Shown piece after piece: positions 51,600 through 60,071 of a stretch of DNA of 64,000 nt. The translations under genes were made by a program, and so were the position numbers. The notes beneath the pieces are model-generated. The model was not told the DNA's origin and searched no databases. It saw only the letters and a program-made list of their open reading frames with translations. The DNA lies in NCBI RefSeq assembly GCF_004795055.1, contig NZ_SSBJ01000005.1, positions 1 to 64,000 on the forward strand, written 5' to 3'. The first letter of the stretch is position 1. Every line of letters begins with the position of its first letter. Source of the stretch: Streptomyces sp. A1136 (GTDB lineage Bacteria; Actinomycetota; Actinomycetes; Streptomycetales; Streptomycetaceae).

Positions 51600-52409
51600 A
51601 TGAGATTCTCCCGCCTCACCCCCTGGGCGGCCGGCGTCGCGGCCGCCGCCCTGGCCCTCATACCGGCCACCGCCTCGGCCGGACAGCAGCGGACGGCGGC
51701 GGCTCCCCACGCCGTCACGTCCGCCACCGCGGACTACTACGCCGCGGCCCAGGGCAAGACCGGCGCGGCGCTCAAGAGCGCGCTCCACGGGATCATCAAG
51801 AACCAGTCCACGGTCACCTACGACGGCGTCTGGAACGCCCTGAAGGTCACCGACCAGGACCCGGCCAACCCGAACAACGTCATCCTGGTCTACTCGGGCC
51901 GCTCCCAGGCCAAGAACACCAACGGCGGCGACCCGAACGACTGGAACCGCGAGCACGTCTGGGCCAAGAGCCACGGCGACTTCGGAACGGCCACCGGACC
52001 CGGTACCGACCTGCACCACCTGCGGCCCGAGGACGTCACCGTCAACAGCGTCCGGGGCAACAAGGACTTCGACATGGGCGGCAGCCCCGTCGCCGAGGCC
52101 CCCGGCAGCTACACCGACTCCGACTCCTTCGAGCCGCGCGACGCGGTCAAGGGCGACGTGGCACGGATGCTGCTCTACATGGCCGTGCGCTACGACGGCG
52201 GGGACGGTTTCCCCGACCTCGAACCGAACGACAAGGTCAACAACGGCACGGCGCCCGCCATGGGCCGGATCAGCGTGCTCAAGCAGTGGAACCAGATGGA
52301 CCCGCCGGACGCCTTCGAACAGCGTCGCAACCAGGTCATCTTCGACACGTACCAGCACAACCGGAACCCCTTCATCGACCACCCGGAGTGGGTCAACTCC
52401 ATCTGGTGA
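51600..52409 (+). CDS. Secreted endonuclease I family nuclease
   Basis: A 269-residue exported nuclease. Signal RLTPWAAGVAAAALALIPA with cut near ASAG. The endonuclease-I/NucM domain has NDWNREHVWAKSHGDFG, TDLHHLRPEDVTVNSVRGN and KDF, the ligands of the His-Cys-like metal site, and later GDVARMLLYMAVRYDGGDG. It degrades external DNA, possibly for nutrition or biofilm release. ATG at 51600; a plus-strand frame begins further up but without family residues. It follows the ABC binding protein gene by 199 bases. Confidence 0.9.
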   Translation: MRFSRLTPWAAGVAAAALALIPATASAGQQRTAAAPHAVTSATADYYAAAQGKTGAALKSALHGIIKNQSTVTYDGVWNALKVTDQDPANPNNVILVYSGRSQAKNTNGGDPNDWNREHVWAKSHGDFGTATGPGTDLHHLRPEDVTVNSVRGNKDFDMGGSPVAEAPGSYTDSDSFEPRDAVKGDVARMLLYMAVRYDGGDGFPDLEPNDKVNNGTAPAMGRISVLKQWNQMDPPDAFEQRRNQVIFDTYQHNRNPFIDHPEWVNSIW

Positions 52410-52524
52410 CCGACGACGCCAACCACGACGCCCTCCGCGGGATTGGCGCGCGCCAGGCCGGGTATTCGCAGGTCAGAGGCTGCGATCCGCGCCCGACGGC
52501 GGCAGCCCGCGGAGGTACGTCGTG

Positions 52525-52839
52525 ATGGACGGAGCCGGACTCTCCGACCGCGAGAGGCGAGCCCTCTCGGCGATCGAGTCGCACTTGAAGGGTGACCGTT
52601 CCCTGGACCGCCGGCTGCGTTCGGCGCACCACCGGAACCACGCCGTGGCGGCCTGGCTGCTCGGGGCACTGACGGTGGCGCTGCTGATCGCCGCCTCGGT
52701 GACGGTGTCGCAACCGCTGATCTGGGCATTCGCCGCCGCCTGGATCGTGACGGTGTTCACGGCCCTGCCGCTGCTCGGCCGGCGGATCAGGCGGCGCTGG
52801 CAGCAACGCGACCGTACGGTCCGGCGCGAAGCCCCGTGA
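52525..52839 (+). CDS. DUF3040 family small membrane protein
   Basis: A 104-residue protein. N-terminal LSDRERRALSAIESHLKGDR is the DUF3040 hallmark, followed by two spans (AVAAWLLGALTVALLIAAS and ISQPLIWAFAAAWIVTVF type) and a basic end (RRRWQQRDRTVRR). Function unknown; common in actinomycetes. ATG at 52525; a GTG three bases earlier shares the ribosome site GGAGG. Confidence 0.82.
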   Translation: MDGAGLSDRERRALSAIESHLKGDRSLDRRLRSAHHRNHAVAAWLLGALTVALLIAASVTVSQPLIWAFAAAWIVTVFTALPLLGRRIRRRWQQRDRTVRREAP

Positions 52840-52887
52840 ATCCGGGCCCGTCGGGGCCCGGACAGGGGCCTGCCTGCCCGACAGGGT

Positions 52888-54513
52888 TCAGGAGAGCCTG
52901 CCCGCGAGGGTTTGGAAGGCGGGCCAGGTGAGCCGCGGGGTCCTGGGGTCCCAGACCTTCTGTGCGAGGGCGGCCAGCGGCAGCCGTATCCCGTCGGCCA
53001 CCTGCGCCTGCGTCTGGGCGCCGGACAGGTCGCACCAGACGGCTAGCCGGGCGCCCAGGACCTGCGCCCCGTACCCCGCGGGCACCGCCGTGGTGCCGCG
53101 CAGGACCAGCGGGGTCCACTGTTCGTAGATGCGGCGGCCGGTCGGGTACGTGAACTGGTTCGGCTCGCCGAGCACGTAGTACAGGTACTCGTCGTTGAGG
53201 TTGACCACCTTCCGGCCGGCCCGCAGGTAGTCCAGCGGCGGGCGGGCGCCGATCTCCCTCCCCGTCCAGTACTCGACCTGGAGGTCGGGGGCGGCGGCGA
53301 CCACTCCCCCGGCGAAGATTCCGTCGTTCCACGCCTTGAGCGCCTTGCCCGAGGGACGCACGACCGCGGCCCGGTCGTTCAGCCAGCCCGTCGCCAGGTC
53401 CTGTACGCGGGCCGTCGGGCCGTACCGCTGCCGCGCGGCGCGGGCGAGCTGCGGGAAGGACGCCTGCGGGTCGCGGACGACGAGCGCCTGGTACTCGTCG
53501 GCGCCCAGGTGCCAGGCCCCGCCGGGGAACAGCGGCAGGTACTCGCGCAGCAGTTCGTCCACCAGCTTCGCCGACGCCGGGTTCGATATGTCGACGGCGC
53601 CCTTGACCGCCCGGCCCTGTGCGTCGCGCAGTTGGAGCGACGGGTGCGCGCGCAGCACCGCCCCGAGGTGGCCGGGCGAGTCGATCTCCGGGACCACGGT
53701 GATGTGCAGACGGCCGGCGAGCGCCGTGATGCGGCGGACGTCGGCCTTGGTCAGGTGGGGGGTGGAGACGATCTCGGGGTGGGTGTCGGACTCGATCCGG
53801 AAGGCCTGGTCGTCCGAGAAGTGCAGACCGAGCTGGTTCAGCTTGAGGTCGCCCATCTCGCGGAGCCTGGCCTCGATCCAGTCGGGGGTGAAGTTCTTGC
53901 GGGCGATGTCGAGGTTGAGGCCGCGCTGGGGCCGGTCGGGGGCGTCGCGGACGATCCCCTCGGGGGCTGAACCGGCCGACCGTATCTCCTGCTTGAGGGT
54001 GCGGGTTCCGTAGAACACGCCCGCCTCGTCGTGACCGCTGATCCTGACCCGGCCGTCTCGGACGGTGAGGGTGTACGACTCCGGCTTCCCGGACGGGGCC
54101 GCGTCCAGGGCGAGTTGTACGTCGCCGGGGCCCGGGTCGGGGGCCTCCGCGAAGCCCAGGCCGAGTTCACCGGCGATCAGCCGGGCCTCGTCGGTCAGCG
54201 TCGCGCGGTCCGCGGGCGCGATGATCACGCGCGCGCCGGAGGCGGGCTTCCAGCCGGGGCCGCGCGCCGGGACGTGGTCCCGTACGGCGGGAATGGTGCG
54301 CGGGGTCGTGGAGAGCGGGTACGAGGGCGCGGGCGGCGACGGGACGGGCGTCGCCGTGGCCGCCCCCGCGGTGGTGGCGGCGGACGGGGAGGCGGCGCGG
54401 GCCTCGCCCCTCCCGCCGCCCGTGCATCCGGGAACGGCGAGGGTGACCAGCGCGGCGACCGTTGCCGTCGCGATGGCGTTGACCCTCCTGCGCTGCCTGG
54501 TCTCTCGCATCAT
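52888..54513 (-). CDS. Beta-N-acetylhexosaminidase (GH20), probable lipoprotein
   Basis: A 541-residue GH20 enzyme. The N-terminus has a lipobox-like VTLAVPGC and a Pro/Ser/Ala linker. GH20b-like domain (TLTDEARLIAGELGLGF) is followed by the catalytic barrel: RGLNLDIARKNFTPDW, LHFSDDQAFRIESD, IDSPGHLG, and HLGADEYQ, where the Asp-Glu pair is the catalytic couple (most family members have HxGGDE; here HLGADE). It removes terminal GlcNAc from chitin fragments or glycans at the surface. No transporter for GlcNAc is in the window. Confidence 0.9.
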   Translation of the reverse strand: MMRETRQRRRVNAIATATVAALVTLAVPGCTGGGRGEARAASPSAATTAGAATATPVPSPPAPSYPLSTTPRTIPAVRDHVPARGPGWKPASGARVIIAPADRATLTDEARLIAGELGLGFAEAPDPGPGDVQLALDAAPSGKPESYTLTVRDGRVRISGHDEAGVFYGTRTLKQEIRSAGSAPEGIVRDAPDRPQRGLNLDIARKNFTPDWIEARLREMGDLKLNQLGLHFSDDQAFRIESDTHPEIVSTPHLTKADVRRITALAGRLHITVVPEIDSPGHLGAVLRAHPSLQLRDAQGRAVKGAVDISNPASAKLVDELLREYLPLFPGGAWHLGADEYQALVVRDPQASFPQLARAARQRYGPTARVQDLATGWLNDRAAVVRPSGKALKAWNDGIFAGGVVAAAPDLQVEYWTGREIGARPPLDYLRAGRKVVNLNDEYLYYVLGEPNQFTYPTGRRIYEQWTPLVLRGTTAVPAGYGAQVLGARLAVWCDLSGAQTQAQVADGIRLPLAALAQKVWDPRTPRLTWPAFQTLAGRLS

Positions 54514-54574
54514 GCACCGTTTCCCCGTACCAACGTGGCACGGGGATCGGTGGGACGCGACCGGGACCGGGGGC

Positions 54575-55015
54575 TCAGGCCGCCGCGGCGAAGCCGGCGG
54601 CCGAGAGTGCGGCGGCGGCGAACTCGTGGTCCTGGGCGGGGGCGCCGCCGCCGACGCCGATGGCCCCCACGAGGCGGCCGGCGCGGTGCACGGGCCATCC
54701 GCCGGCGATGAAGAGCAGCGGCCGGTCCAGGGCGGTGGGCAGGGTGTGGAAGGGGCCGCCGGGCAGGACGGCGTCCGCGAGGTCGGCCGTCGGCGCGTTC
54801 AGCTGGAGGGCGGTGAACGCCTTGCGGGTGCTGGTCTCGCCGGAGATGAGGACGGCCCGGTCGTCGCGACGGAAGGCGAGGAGGTGACCACCCGCGTCGA
54901 GGACGGTGACGCTGACCGCCGTCCCGGCGGCTTCGGCTGCCGCGCGGGCGGCGTCGAGGAGGGCTTCGGCGTCCTCGGTGGTCAAGGGGGCGACGGCGGT
55001 GGCGGTGGCGGACAC
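54575..55015 (-). CDS. HbpS/GlcG-like heme-binding family protein
   Basis: A 146-residue Haem_degrading-fold (GlcG/HbpS) protein: EDAEALLDAARAAAEAAGTA, SVTVLDAGGHLLAFRRDD, VGAIGVGGGAPAQDHEFAAA. Streptomyces HbpS binds heme and senses redox state outside cells, but this copy has no signal peptide, so it is more likely a cytosolic relative of unknown ligand. It follows the MFS gene at 55095-56312 on the same strand (79-base gap). Confidence 0.85.
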   Translation of the reverse strand: MSATATAVAPLTTEDAEALLDAARAAAEAAGTAVSVTVLDAGGHLLAFRRDDRAVLISGETSTRKAFTALQLNAPTADLADAVLPGGPFHTLPTALDRPLLFIAGGWPVHRAGRLVGAIGVGGGAPAQDHEFAAAALSAAGFAAAA

Positions 55016-55094
55016 GGGGCCTCCTGGGGTGGATCGGGTGGGTGCGGTGCGGTTTCGGTCGGTTCGTGCGTGGCCGGGGCGGGTCCGATCCGGT

Positions 55095-56312
55095 TCAGTG
55101 GTGTGCGGGGACCGCCCGGTCGTGCGGGGCGGCGCCGGCGACGACGCGGCTCGCGGCGGCGCGCCGGCCCGTACGCCGTTCCAGGGCGCCCGAGACGAGG
55201 GCGAGGACGAGCGCGGAGGCGGCCAGCGCGGCTCCGACCCAGTTCGGGGCGGTCAGGCCGAGTCCGGCGGCGATGACCAGGCCGCCGAGCCAGGCGGCGA
55301 GGGCGTTGCCCAGGTTGAAGGCGCCGATGTTGACGGCGGAGGCGAGGGTGGGGGCGCCGGCCGCCTGGTCGAGGACCCGCTTCTGGAGCGGCGGTACGGT
55401 AGCGAAGCCGAGGGCGCCGATGAGGACGATGGTGACGGCGGCGCCGACCTCGCTGTGCGCGGTGAGCGTGAACGCCGCCAGGACGAGGGACAGGGCGCCC
55501 AGCGACACGTACAGCATCGGCATCAGGGCGCGGTCGGCGAACCGGCCTCCGATGAGGTTGCCGGCCACCATGCCCAGTCCGAAGAGGACCAGCAGCCAGG
55601 TGACGGAGGTGTCGGCGAAGCCGGCGACGTCGGTCATCATCGGGGTGATGTAGGTGACGGCGGCGAAGACCCCGCCGAAACCGAGGACGGTCATCGCCAT
55701 GGCGAGCAGCACCTGCGCGTTGCGGAACGCGGCGAGTTCGTGACGGATGCGGACGCCCTCGGGCCGCGGCAGTTCGGGGACGAGCTTGGCGATCCCGAGC
55801 AGACCGAGCACGCCGAGCGCGGCCACGATCAGGAAGGTGACGCGCCAGCCGAGCCGCTGGCCGACGAGTGTCCCGAGAGGGACGCCCACCACGTTGGCCA
55901 CGGTCAGACCGGTGAACATCATGGCGATGGCGCCGGCCTTCTTCTGCGGGGCGACGAGTCCGGCCGCGACGACCGAGCCGATGCCGAAGAAGGCTCCGTG
56001 CGCGAGGGAGGCGACGACGCGACCGGCGAGCATGACGCCGAAGGCGGGAGCGAGCGCCGAGAGCACGTTGCCCGCGATGAACAGGCCCATCAGCAGCATC
56101 AGCATCCGCTTGCGCGGGACGCGGGTGCCCAGGACGGTCATGAGGGGGGCGCCGAGGACGACCCCGAGGGCATAGCCGGTGACCAGGAACCCGGCGGTCG
56201 GGATGGTGACGCCGTATTCGGCGGCTACCTCGGGGAGCAGGCCCATGATCACGAATTCGGTGGTGCCGATCCCGAAGGCCCCGATGGCGAGGGCGAGGAG
56301 TGCGAGAGGCAT
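55095..56312 (-). CDS. DHA1-type MFS efflux transporter
   Basis: About 405 residues beginning MPLALLALAIGAFGIGTTEF. This and FVIMGLLPEVAAEYGVTIP is the hallmark start of the AraJ/chloramphenicol-resistance branch (motif GTTEFVIMG). Motif A follows as GTRVPRKRMLMLLM, and the C-terminal half has AVNIGAFNLGNALAAWLGG. Substrate unknown; drugs or sugars. Start ATG 56312. It is divergent from a MarR gene, which probably represses it. Confidence 0.9.
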   Translation of the reverse strand: MPLALLALAIGAFGIGTTEFVIMGLLPEVAAEYGVTIPTAGFLVTGYALGVVLGAPLMTVLGTRVPRKRMLMLLMGLFIAGNVLSALAPAFGVMLAGRVVASLAHGAFFGIGSVVAAGLVAPQKKAGAIAMMFTGLTVANVVGVPLGTLVGQRLGWRVTFLIVAALGVLGLLGIAKLVPELPRPEGVRIRHELAAFRNAQVLLAMAMTVLGFGGVFAAVTYITPMMTDVAGFADTSVTWLLVLFGLGMVAGNLIGGRFADRALMPMLYVSLGALSLVLAAFTLTAHSEVGAAVTIVLIGALGFATVPPLQKRVLDQAAGAPTLASAVNIGAFNLGNALAAWLGGLVIAAGLGLTAPNWVGAALAASALVLALVSGALERRTGRRAAASRVVAGAAPHDRAVPAHH

Positions 56313-56411
56313 GAGGGGTTGTGCCTTCCGGGGAGGGGTGGTGCGGTCGGCGGCGCCTTGCCGCTGGGGGCCGAATGGATTGCCGGCGCCGCTTACATGC
56401 GTCCACATTAA

Positions 56412-56441
56412 TTGCAGACGCCGGATATTTGCAAACGCGGG
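56412..56441. promoter_or_regulatory. Direct repeat in the MFS/marR divergent region
   Basis: TTGCAGACGCCGG (56412-56424) and TTGCAAACGCGGG (56429-56441) are near-identical copies with starts 17 bp apart, followed by an ATTGCG. A MarR protein often binds repeated sites of this size in such a divergent gap. Confidence 0.45.
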
Positions 56442-56502
56442 CTATTGCGTCCGTCGCCTATCCTGGTGGGACAACCTCAATGACGCACCGGAGGAGAGGC
56501 CC

Positions 56503-56967
56503 ATGACGGCCACCGACAGCGCCCTCACCGCCCTGGCCCAGGGATGGTGCGCCCTCTCCCTTTTGCACGGGCGGATCGAGGCTCACATCGAACGCTCGCT
56601 CCAGAGCGCCCACGGGCTGAGCGTGCGGGAGTACTCACTGCTGGACGTGCTCAGCCGCCAGCACAGCGGCCCTGGCGGGCACCTGCGGATGCACCAGGTG
56701 GCGGACTCGGTGGTGCTCAGCCAGAGCGCGACGACCCGCCTGGTCAGCAGGTTGGAGGATCGCGGGCTGCTGAGCCGCTACCTGTGCGACACCGACCGGC
56801 GGGGCATCTACACCGACGTCAGCGAGGCGGGCCTGGCCCTGCTCGCCGAGGCCCGTCCGACGAACGACGCCGCCCTGCGCGAGGCGCTGGACGCGGCGGC
56901 GGAGGTTCCCGAGCTCGCCCCGCTGGTGGCGGCCGTGGAGAACACCCGCACGGCCGCCGTCGGCTGA
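56503..56967 (+). CDS. MarR-family regulator
   Basis: A 154-residue winged-helix repressor. GLSVREYSLLDVLSRQ, MHQVADSVVLSQSATTRLV and SRLEDRGLLSRYLCDTDRRG are the classic MarR DNA-binding block with the wing Asp-x-Arg. Divergent from the MFS gene, it is probably its repressor. GGAGAGG precedes the ATG. Confidence 0.92.
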   Translation: MTATDSALTALAQGWCALSLLHGRIEAHIERSLQSAHGLSVREYSLLDVLSRQHSGPGGHLRMHQVADSVVLSQSATTRLVSRLEDRGLLSRYLCDTDRRGIYTDVSEAGLALLAEARPTNDAALREALDAAAEVPELAPLVAAVENTRTAAVG

Positions 56968-56974
56968 ACCGGCG

Positions 56975-57523
56975 CTACGGCTTCCCGGCGCCGGCGGTCG
57001 AGGGTTGCCCGCCGCCTGCCGTCGCAGAGGGCTTCCCGACACCGGTCGGGGGCGTCGAGGCCGATGCCGGGGCGCTGGGCATCGACCGCGACGGCGACGC
57101 CGAAGGAGAGCCACTGCCGGTCGTGGTGGCCGTGGGCGTCGGCGCCGGGGGTGCCGTACCCCCGGTCGGCAGCCCCGACGAGGGGGGCGTCGGAACGGGC
57201 GACGGCGCCGCGTCGCGCTCGGGCGAGGGCGACTGCGCGCTCGGCGTCGGCGACGGGATCCGGGCGGGCGCCGCGGGCGGCACCGGCCGGACCGGCCGCT
57301 GTTCGGGAGCCGACGCGAGGTACCCGGCCAGCGCCGCCGCGGCCCCGGCCAGCCCGGCGGCCGACCACGTCACCCGCCGCAGCCACACGGCCGCCGGCGG
57401 TCGACGCTTCGACGCCCCCGGCGGCTCGGCGGGCCGCAGGTCGCGGACGGTGATCGTGTCCGCCCGTGCGCCCAGGGCCTGACGCAGCCGGTGTTCGACC
57501 GGGCGTCGGCCGTCGTGCGTCAT
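56975..57523 (-). CDS. Single-span Ser/Pro-rich membrane protein, candidate anti-sigma partner
   Basis: A 182-residue protein: about 50 cytosolic residues (VEHRLRQALGARADTITVRD), one span (WSAAGLAGAAAALAGYLAS), and an outside tail of about 100 Ser/Pro/Thr/Ala residues. The ATG overlaps the stop of the SigE-family sigma gene (ATGA). In Streptomyces many SigE-type factors are followed by such short membrane proteins, which may act as regulators. It has no HxxxCxxC zinc motif, so the anti-sigma idea rests on position and topology only. Confidence 0.65.
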   Translation of the reverse strand: MTHDGRRPVEHRLRQALGARADTITVRDLRPAEPPGASKRRPPAAVWLRRVTWSAAGLAGAAAALAGYLASAPEQRPVRPVPPAAPARIPSPTPSAQSPSPERDAAPSPVPTPPSSGLPTGGTAPPAPTPTATTTGSGSPSASPSRSMPSAPASASTPPTGVGKPSATAGGGQPSTAGAGKP

Positions 57524-58170
57524 ATCCGTCCCTCCAGAATCCGTTCCAGCGCGTCCAGCGCACGGCTCGCGTTCGACTTGACCGCGCCCCTGCTGATCCC
57601 GAGGGTCTCGGCTATCTCCGCCTCGCTGAGCTCCGCCCAGTACCGCAACACCAGCACCTGCCGGCGGCGCGGCGTCAGCCGGCCCAGCGCGGCCAGCACC
57701 TCCCGATGCGCCTCGTCGAGTACGACCGACGCCTCGGCCGACGGTACGTCGGCCGTCACGGGCGGAATCCAGGCGCGCGCCGTCCGCCTGCGGCGCAACA
57801 CGGAGCGCGAGGTGTTCACGACGGCGGTGCGCAGGTAGCCCAGGGCGTTGTCCACGCCCCCGAGCTGCTCCCCGTGGCGTCGGTAGAGGGCGGTGAAGGC
57901 GTCCTGGACCACGTCCTCCGCGGTCGCCAGGTCGTCCACGAGCAGCACCGCCAGCCGGACCATGCCCAGCCGGTGCGCGTGGTACAGGTCGGTGAGGGTG
58001 GGCGCCGGCGACGGGCCGGCGGACCCCTGGCGTTCCCAGGGGTGCGAGGACGGGTGGGCGGAGGTGGCCGGCGCGCTGACGTCGCGGCGGACCAGGAACG
58101 ACCACAAGCCCCTTCGCGTCCGGCCGAAGCTGGACGCGAAGGGGCTCCCCGTCGGGGCGAGTGCGAACAC
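57520..58170 (-). CDS. SigE-family ECF sigma factor
   Basis: About 216 residues. Region 2 reads LYHAHRLGMVRLAVLLVDDL then ATAEDVVQDAFTALYRRHG; region 4 has LTPRRRQVLVLRYWAELSEA then EIAETLGISRGAVKSNASRA. This is the SigE-type (ECF41-free) branch. Start GTG at 58170, with GAGGA seven bases upstream; the LAHTG-protein stop lies just before, so translation is coupled. The first 55 residues are a Ser/Pro/Arg-rich extension with no family match and a shorter start is possible. Confidence 0.85.
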   Translation of the reverse strand: MFALAPTGSPFASSFGRTRRGLWSFLVRRDVSAPATSAHPSSHPWERQGSAGPSPAPTLTDLYHAHRLGMVRLAVLLVDDLATAEDVVQDAFTALYRRHGEQLGGVDNALGYLRTAVVNTSRSVLRRRRTARAWIPPVTADVPSAEASVVLDEAHREVLAALGRLTPRRRQVLVLRYWAELSEAEIAETLGISRGAVKSNASRALDALERILEGRI

Positions 58171-58178
58171 GTGCGTCC

Positions 58179-58664
58179 TCAGTTGCCGGCGCGGCGCCGC
58201 ACCGTGTACAGGGCTCCGGCGCCGACCGCTATGAGCCCGGCGGCCCCGGCTCCCAGGGCCATGGTGGTCGAGGAGGAGCCGGTGTGCGCCAGCTCGGAGC
58301 CGGCGGGCGCCGCGGACTGCTGGGCGGACGGCACGGCGCTCGGGTTCCCGCTGCCCGGGGCGACCGTCGGGGTGGCGGCGCCCCCGGACGCGCTCGGGGC
58401 CGGGCTGGGCGTGGCGCCGGCCGGCGACGTGGGCGACGCGCTGGGCTTGCCGCCGGCCGGCGACGTCGGGGACGCGCTGGGTCCGCTGACCGCCGGGGCG
58501 GTCGAGGTGGCGGGGGCGGGGGTGCCGCTCGCGACGACCGTCGGGGCGGCGGACGGCGTCGTCCGGGCGAAGGCCGGGCCGCCGAGTGCGACGGCCACCC
58601 CGGCGGCGGCAGCGGTGACCAGCGCTGCCCGGCCGGCGGACAGGGTGGCGCGCTTCAGGTTCAT
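58179..58664 (-). CDS. LAHTG sortase-anchored surface protein
   Basis: About 161 residues. Signal peptide (RAALVTAAAAGVAVALGG, cut near AFAR), a Ser/Pro/Ala/Thr-rich stalk with repeated PSASPTSPAGG-like units, and the sorting signal LAHTG followed by a span (TTMALGAGAAGLIAVGAGAL) and basic end RRRAGN. LAxTG is the class E sortase motif of Streptomyces. It is first gene of a coupled operon with a sigma factor and a membrane protein. No sortase gene is nearby. A GTG three bases earlier (58667) is equally possible as start. Confidence 0.85.
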   Translation of the reverse strand: MNLKRATLSAGRAALVTAAAAGVAVALGGPAFARTTPSAAPTVVASGTPAPATSTAPAVSGPSASPTSPAGGKPSASPTSPAGATPSPAPSASGGAATPTVAPGSGNPSAVPSAQQSAAPAGSELAHTGSSSTTMALGAGAAGLIAVGAGALYTVRRRAGN

Positions 58665-58716
58665 CACGGTTGGTCTCCACGGTGGTGCGGTCGGGACGAG
58701 GGCGCGGAAGTACGCC

Positions 58717-59115
58717 CTACAACCCGCACGACGCGCGAGTGCCCACGAGGTTGCCGCCGTCCCCGAAGAATTTCTCGCCCGGCCGGCAGGGGGATGCGAC
58801 GGGCCACTTCGAGGCTGAGGTTGCCGTAGCCGGTGAAGGGTAGCGGCCCCGCGCCACGTCCAGGGCCCGGTTGCGCGGCCCGCCCGCCCCGCCGGAGTCC
58901 GCCTGGCGCAGTACCCGCATCCACGGGTGCCGGGCGGCGTAGCGGTCGGGTCCGGCGCCGCCGCCGTCCGTCGATCCGTCGTCGACCGCGATGACCTCCG
59001 CCCGCTCCGCGCCCGGCGTCTGCCCCACGATCGATTCGAGGCACTCGCCCAGGTAGCTCATCGCGTTGTGGACGGCGATGATCACGGATGTGTCGGGGGC
59101 CGACGTGCGGTGCAT
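58717..59115 (-). pseudogene. Glycosyltransferase family 2 N-terminal fragment
   Basis: The first 90 codons are a GT2 donor-binding domain: TSVIIAVHNAMSYLGECLES, VIAVDDGSTDGGG and GGPRNRALDVARGRY. The metal-binding DxD region and acceptor half that should follow are absent; the frame changes to unrelated Pro/Ser/Arg-rich sequence and ends. It is most likely a truncated, dead gene left by a deletion. Confidence 0.7.
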
Positions 59116-59204
59116 GCGATGAGCATAGGGTTCGCCTCCCGACCCCCCGTGCCGGGGTCACGCGGCTCGGGCGACGGCCCCGTGGGGAACGCCCTCGGCG
59201 TCGG

Positions 59205-60071
59205 CTACGGACCCGAGGTGCGGGAGCCGGGGGCGGACCCGCCGGCCGCCCTCAGCGCGGCGACCGCGGGGACGGGGTCGTCTGCGTAGAAGCGGAAGGC
59301 GCGGGCCTCGTCCTGCTTGCCGAGGACGCGTACGTACCGCACCGGCTCGGTGAGCTCGACGGTGACGGTCGTCAGTCCGGCCACGGCCACGTCGGCCACG
59401 CCGCTCGCGTCCACAACTGCCGGCTTGCCCTGCGGGAATCCCAGGCGCGGACGAACGGAGGCCATGCGCCCGGCCGGGATGCGGATGTCCAGCAGGGCGC
59501 CGTAGCGCAGGCGCAGCGAGCCGTCCGCTCCGACCACATGCGGGCGCACCACGCACGAGGCGTGCAGGGCGAGAAGGAAGTAGCAGCCCCAGACGTCGAG
59601 GACGAGGGTGGTGGCGTGCACCAAGGGCCAGGGGATCACAAAAGCGAGGGCGACGGTCTCGACGACGCAGACGAAGAGCAAGCCATATATGGTCGCCGTC
59701 TGGGCCGGCGCGTATGCGACGGGGACGTCGCCGGCGTGTACGCCGTGCGGGCCGCGGCGGGTCACCCAGCGCCAGAAGTCGGCCGCGAGAGTGATCTCGT
59801 GACGGATCAGCCTGCGCACGGACGCCGGGACGCTGTCCGCGATAGCGGCCCGGCATGCGAAGTGGCGACGGAGGCCCTCACGGCGGTGCCGGCGGTAGTC
59901 GAAGAGGAACAGCGCGGTCGCCCCGGCCGTCAGGGCGAGCACGGCCGCTTCCACCACCGGCCGTAACGCCGGGGCTGCTCGCACCCCGGCGATCGCACCG
60001 ATGACGATCACGAGTTCGCATGGTGCGAGCGCGACGAACCCCCAACGCACTGCCTTGCGCAACGCCTTCAC
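59205..60071 (-). CDS. Predicted integral membrane protein
   Basis: A 288-residue protein, GTG start, with spans near 10-30 (FVALAPCELVIVIGAIAGV), 40-55 (VVEAAVLALTAGATALFLF) and two in the middle (TIYGLLFVCVVETVALAFVI, TLVLDVWGCYFLLALHASC), and a soluble C-terminal beta-rich part of about 100 residues. No function assigned. Its start overlaps the stop of the MerR gene (GTGA), so it is cotranscribed with that regulator and is probably its target or co-regulated. Confidence 0.72.
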   Translation of the reverse strand: MKALRKAVRWGFVALAPCELVIVIGAIAGVRAAPALRPVVEAAVLALTAGATALFLFDYRRHRREGLRRHFACRAAIADSVPASVRRLIRHEITLAADFWRWVTRRGPHGVHAGDVPVAYAPAQTATIYGLLFVCVVETVALAFVIPWPLVHATTLVLDVWGCYFLLALHASCVVRPHVVGADGSLRLRYGALLDIRIPAGRMASVRPRLGFPQGKPAVVDASGVADVAVAGLTTVTVELTEPVRYVRVLGKQDEARAFRFYADDPVPAVAALRAAGGSAPGSRTSGP

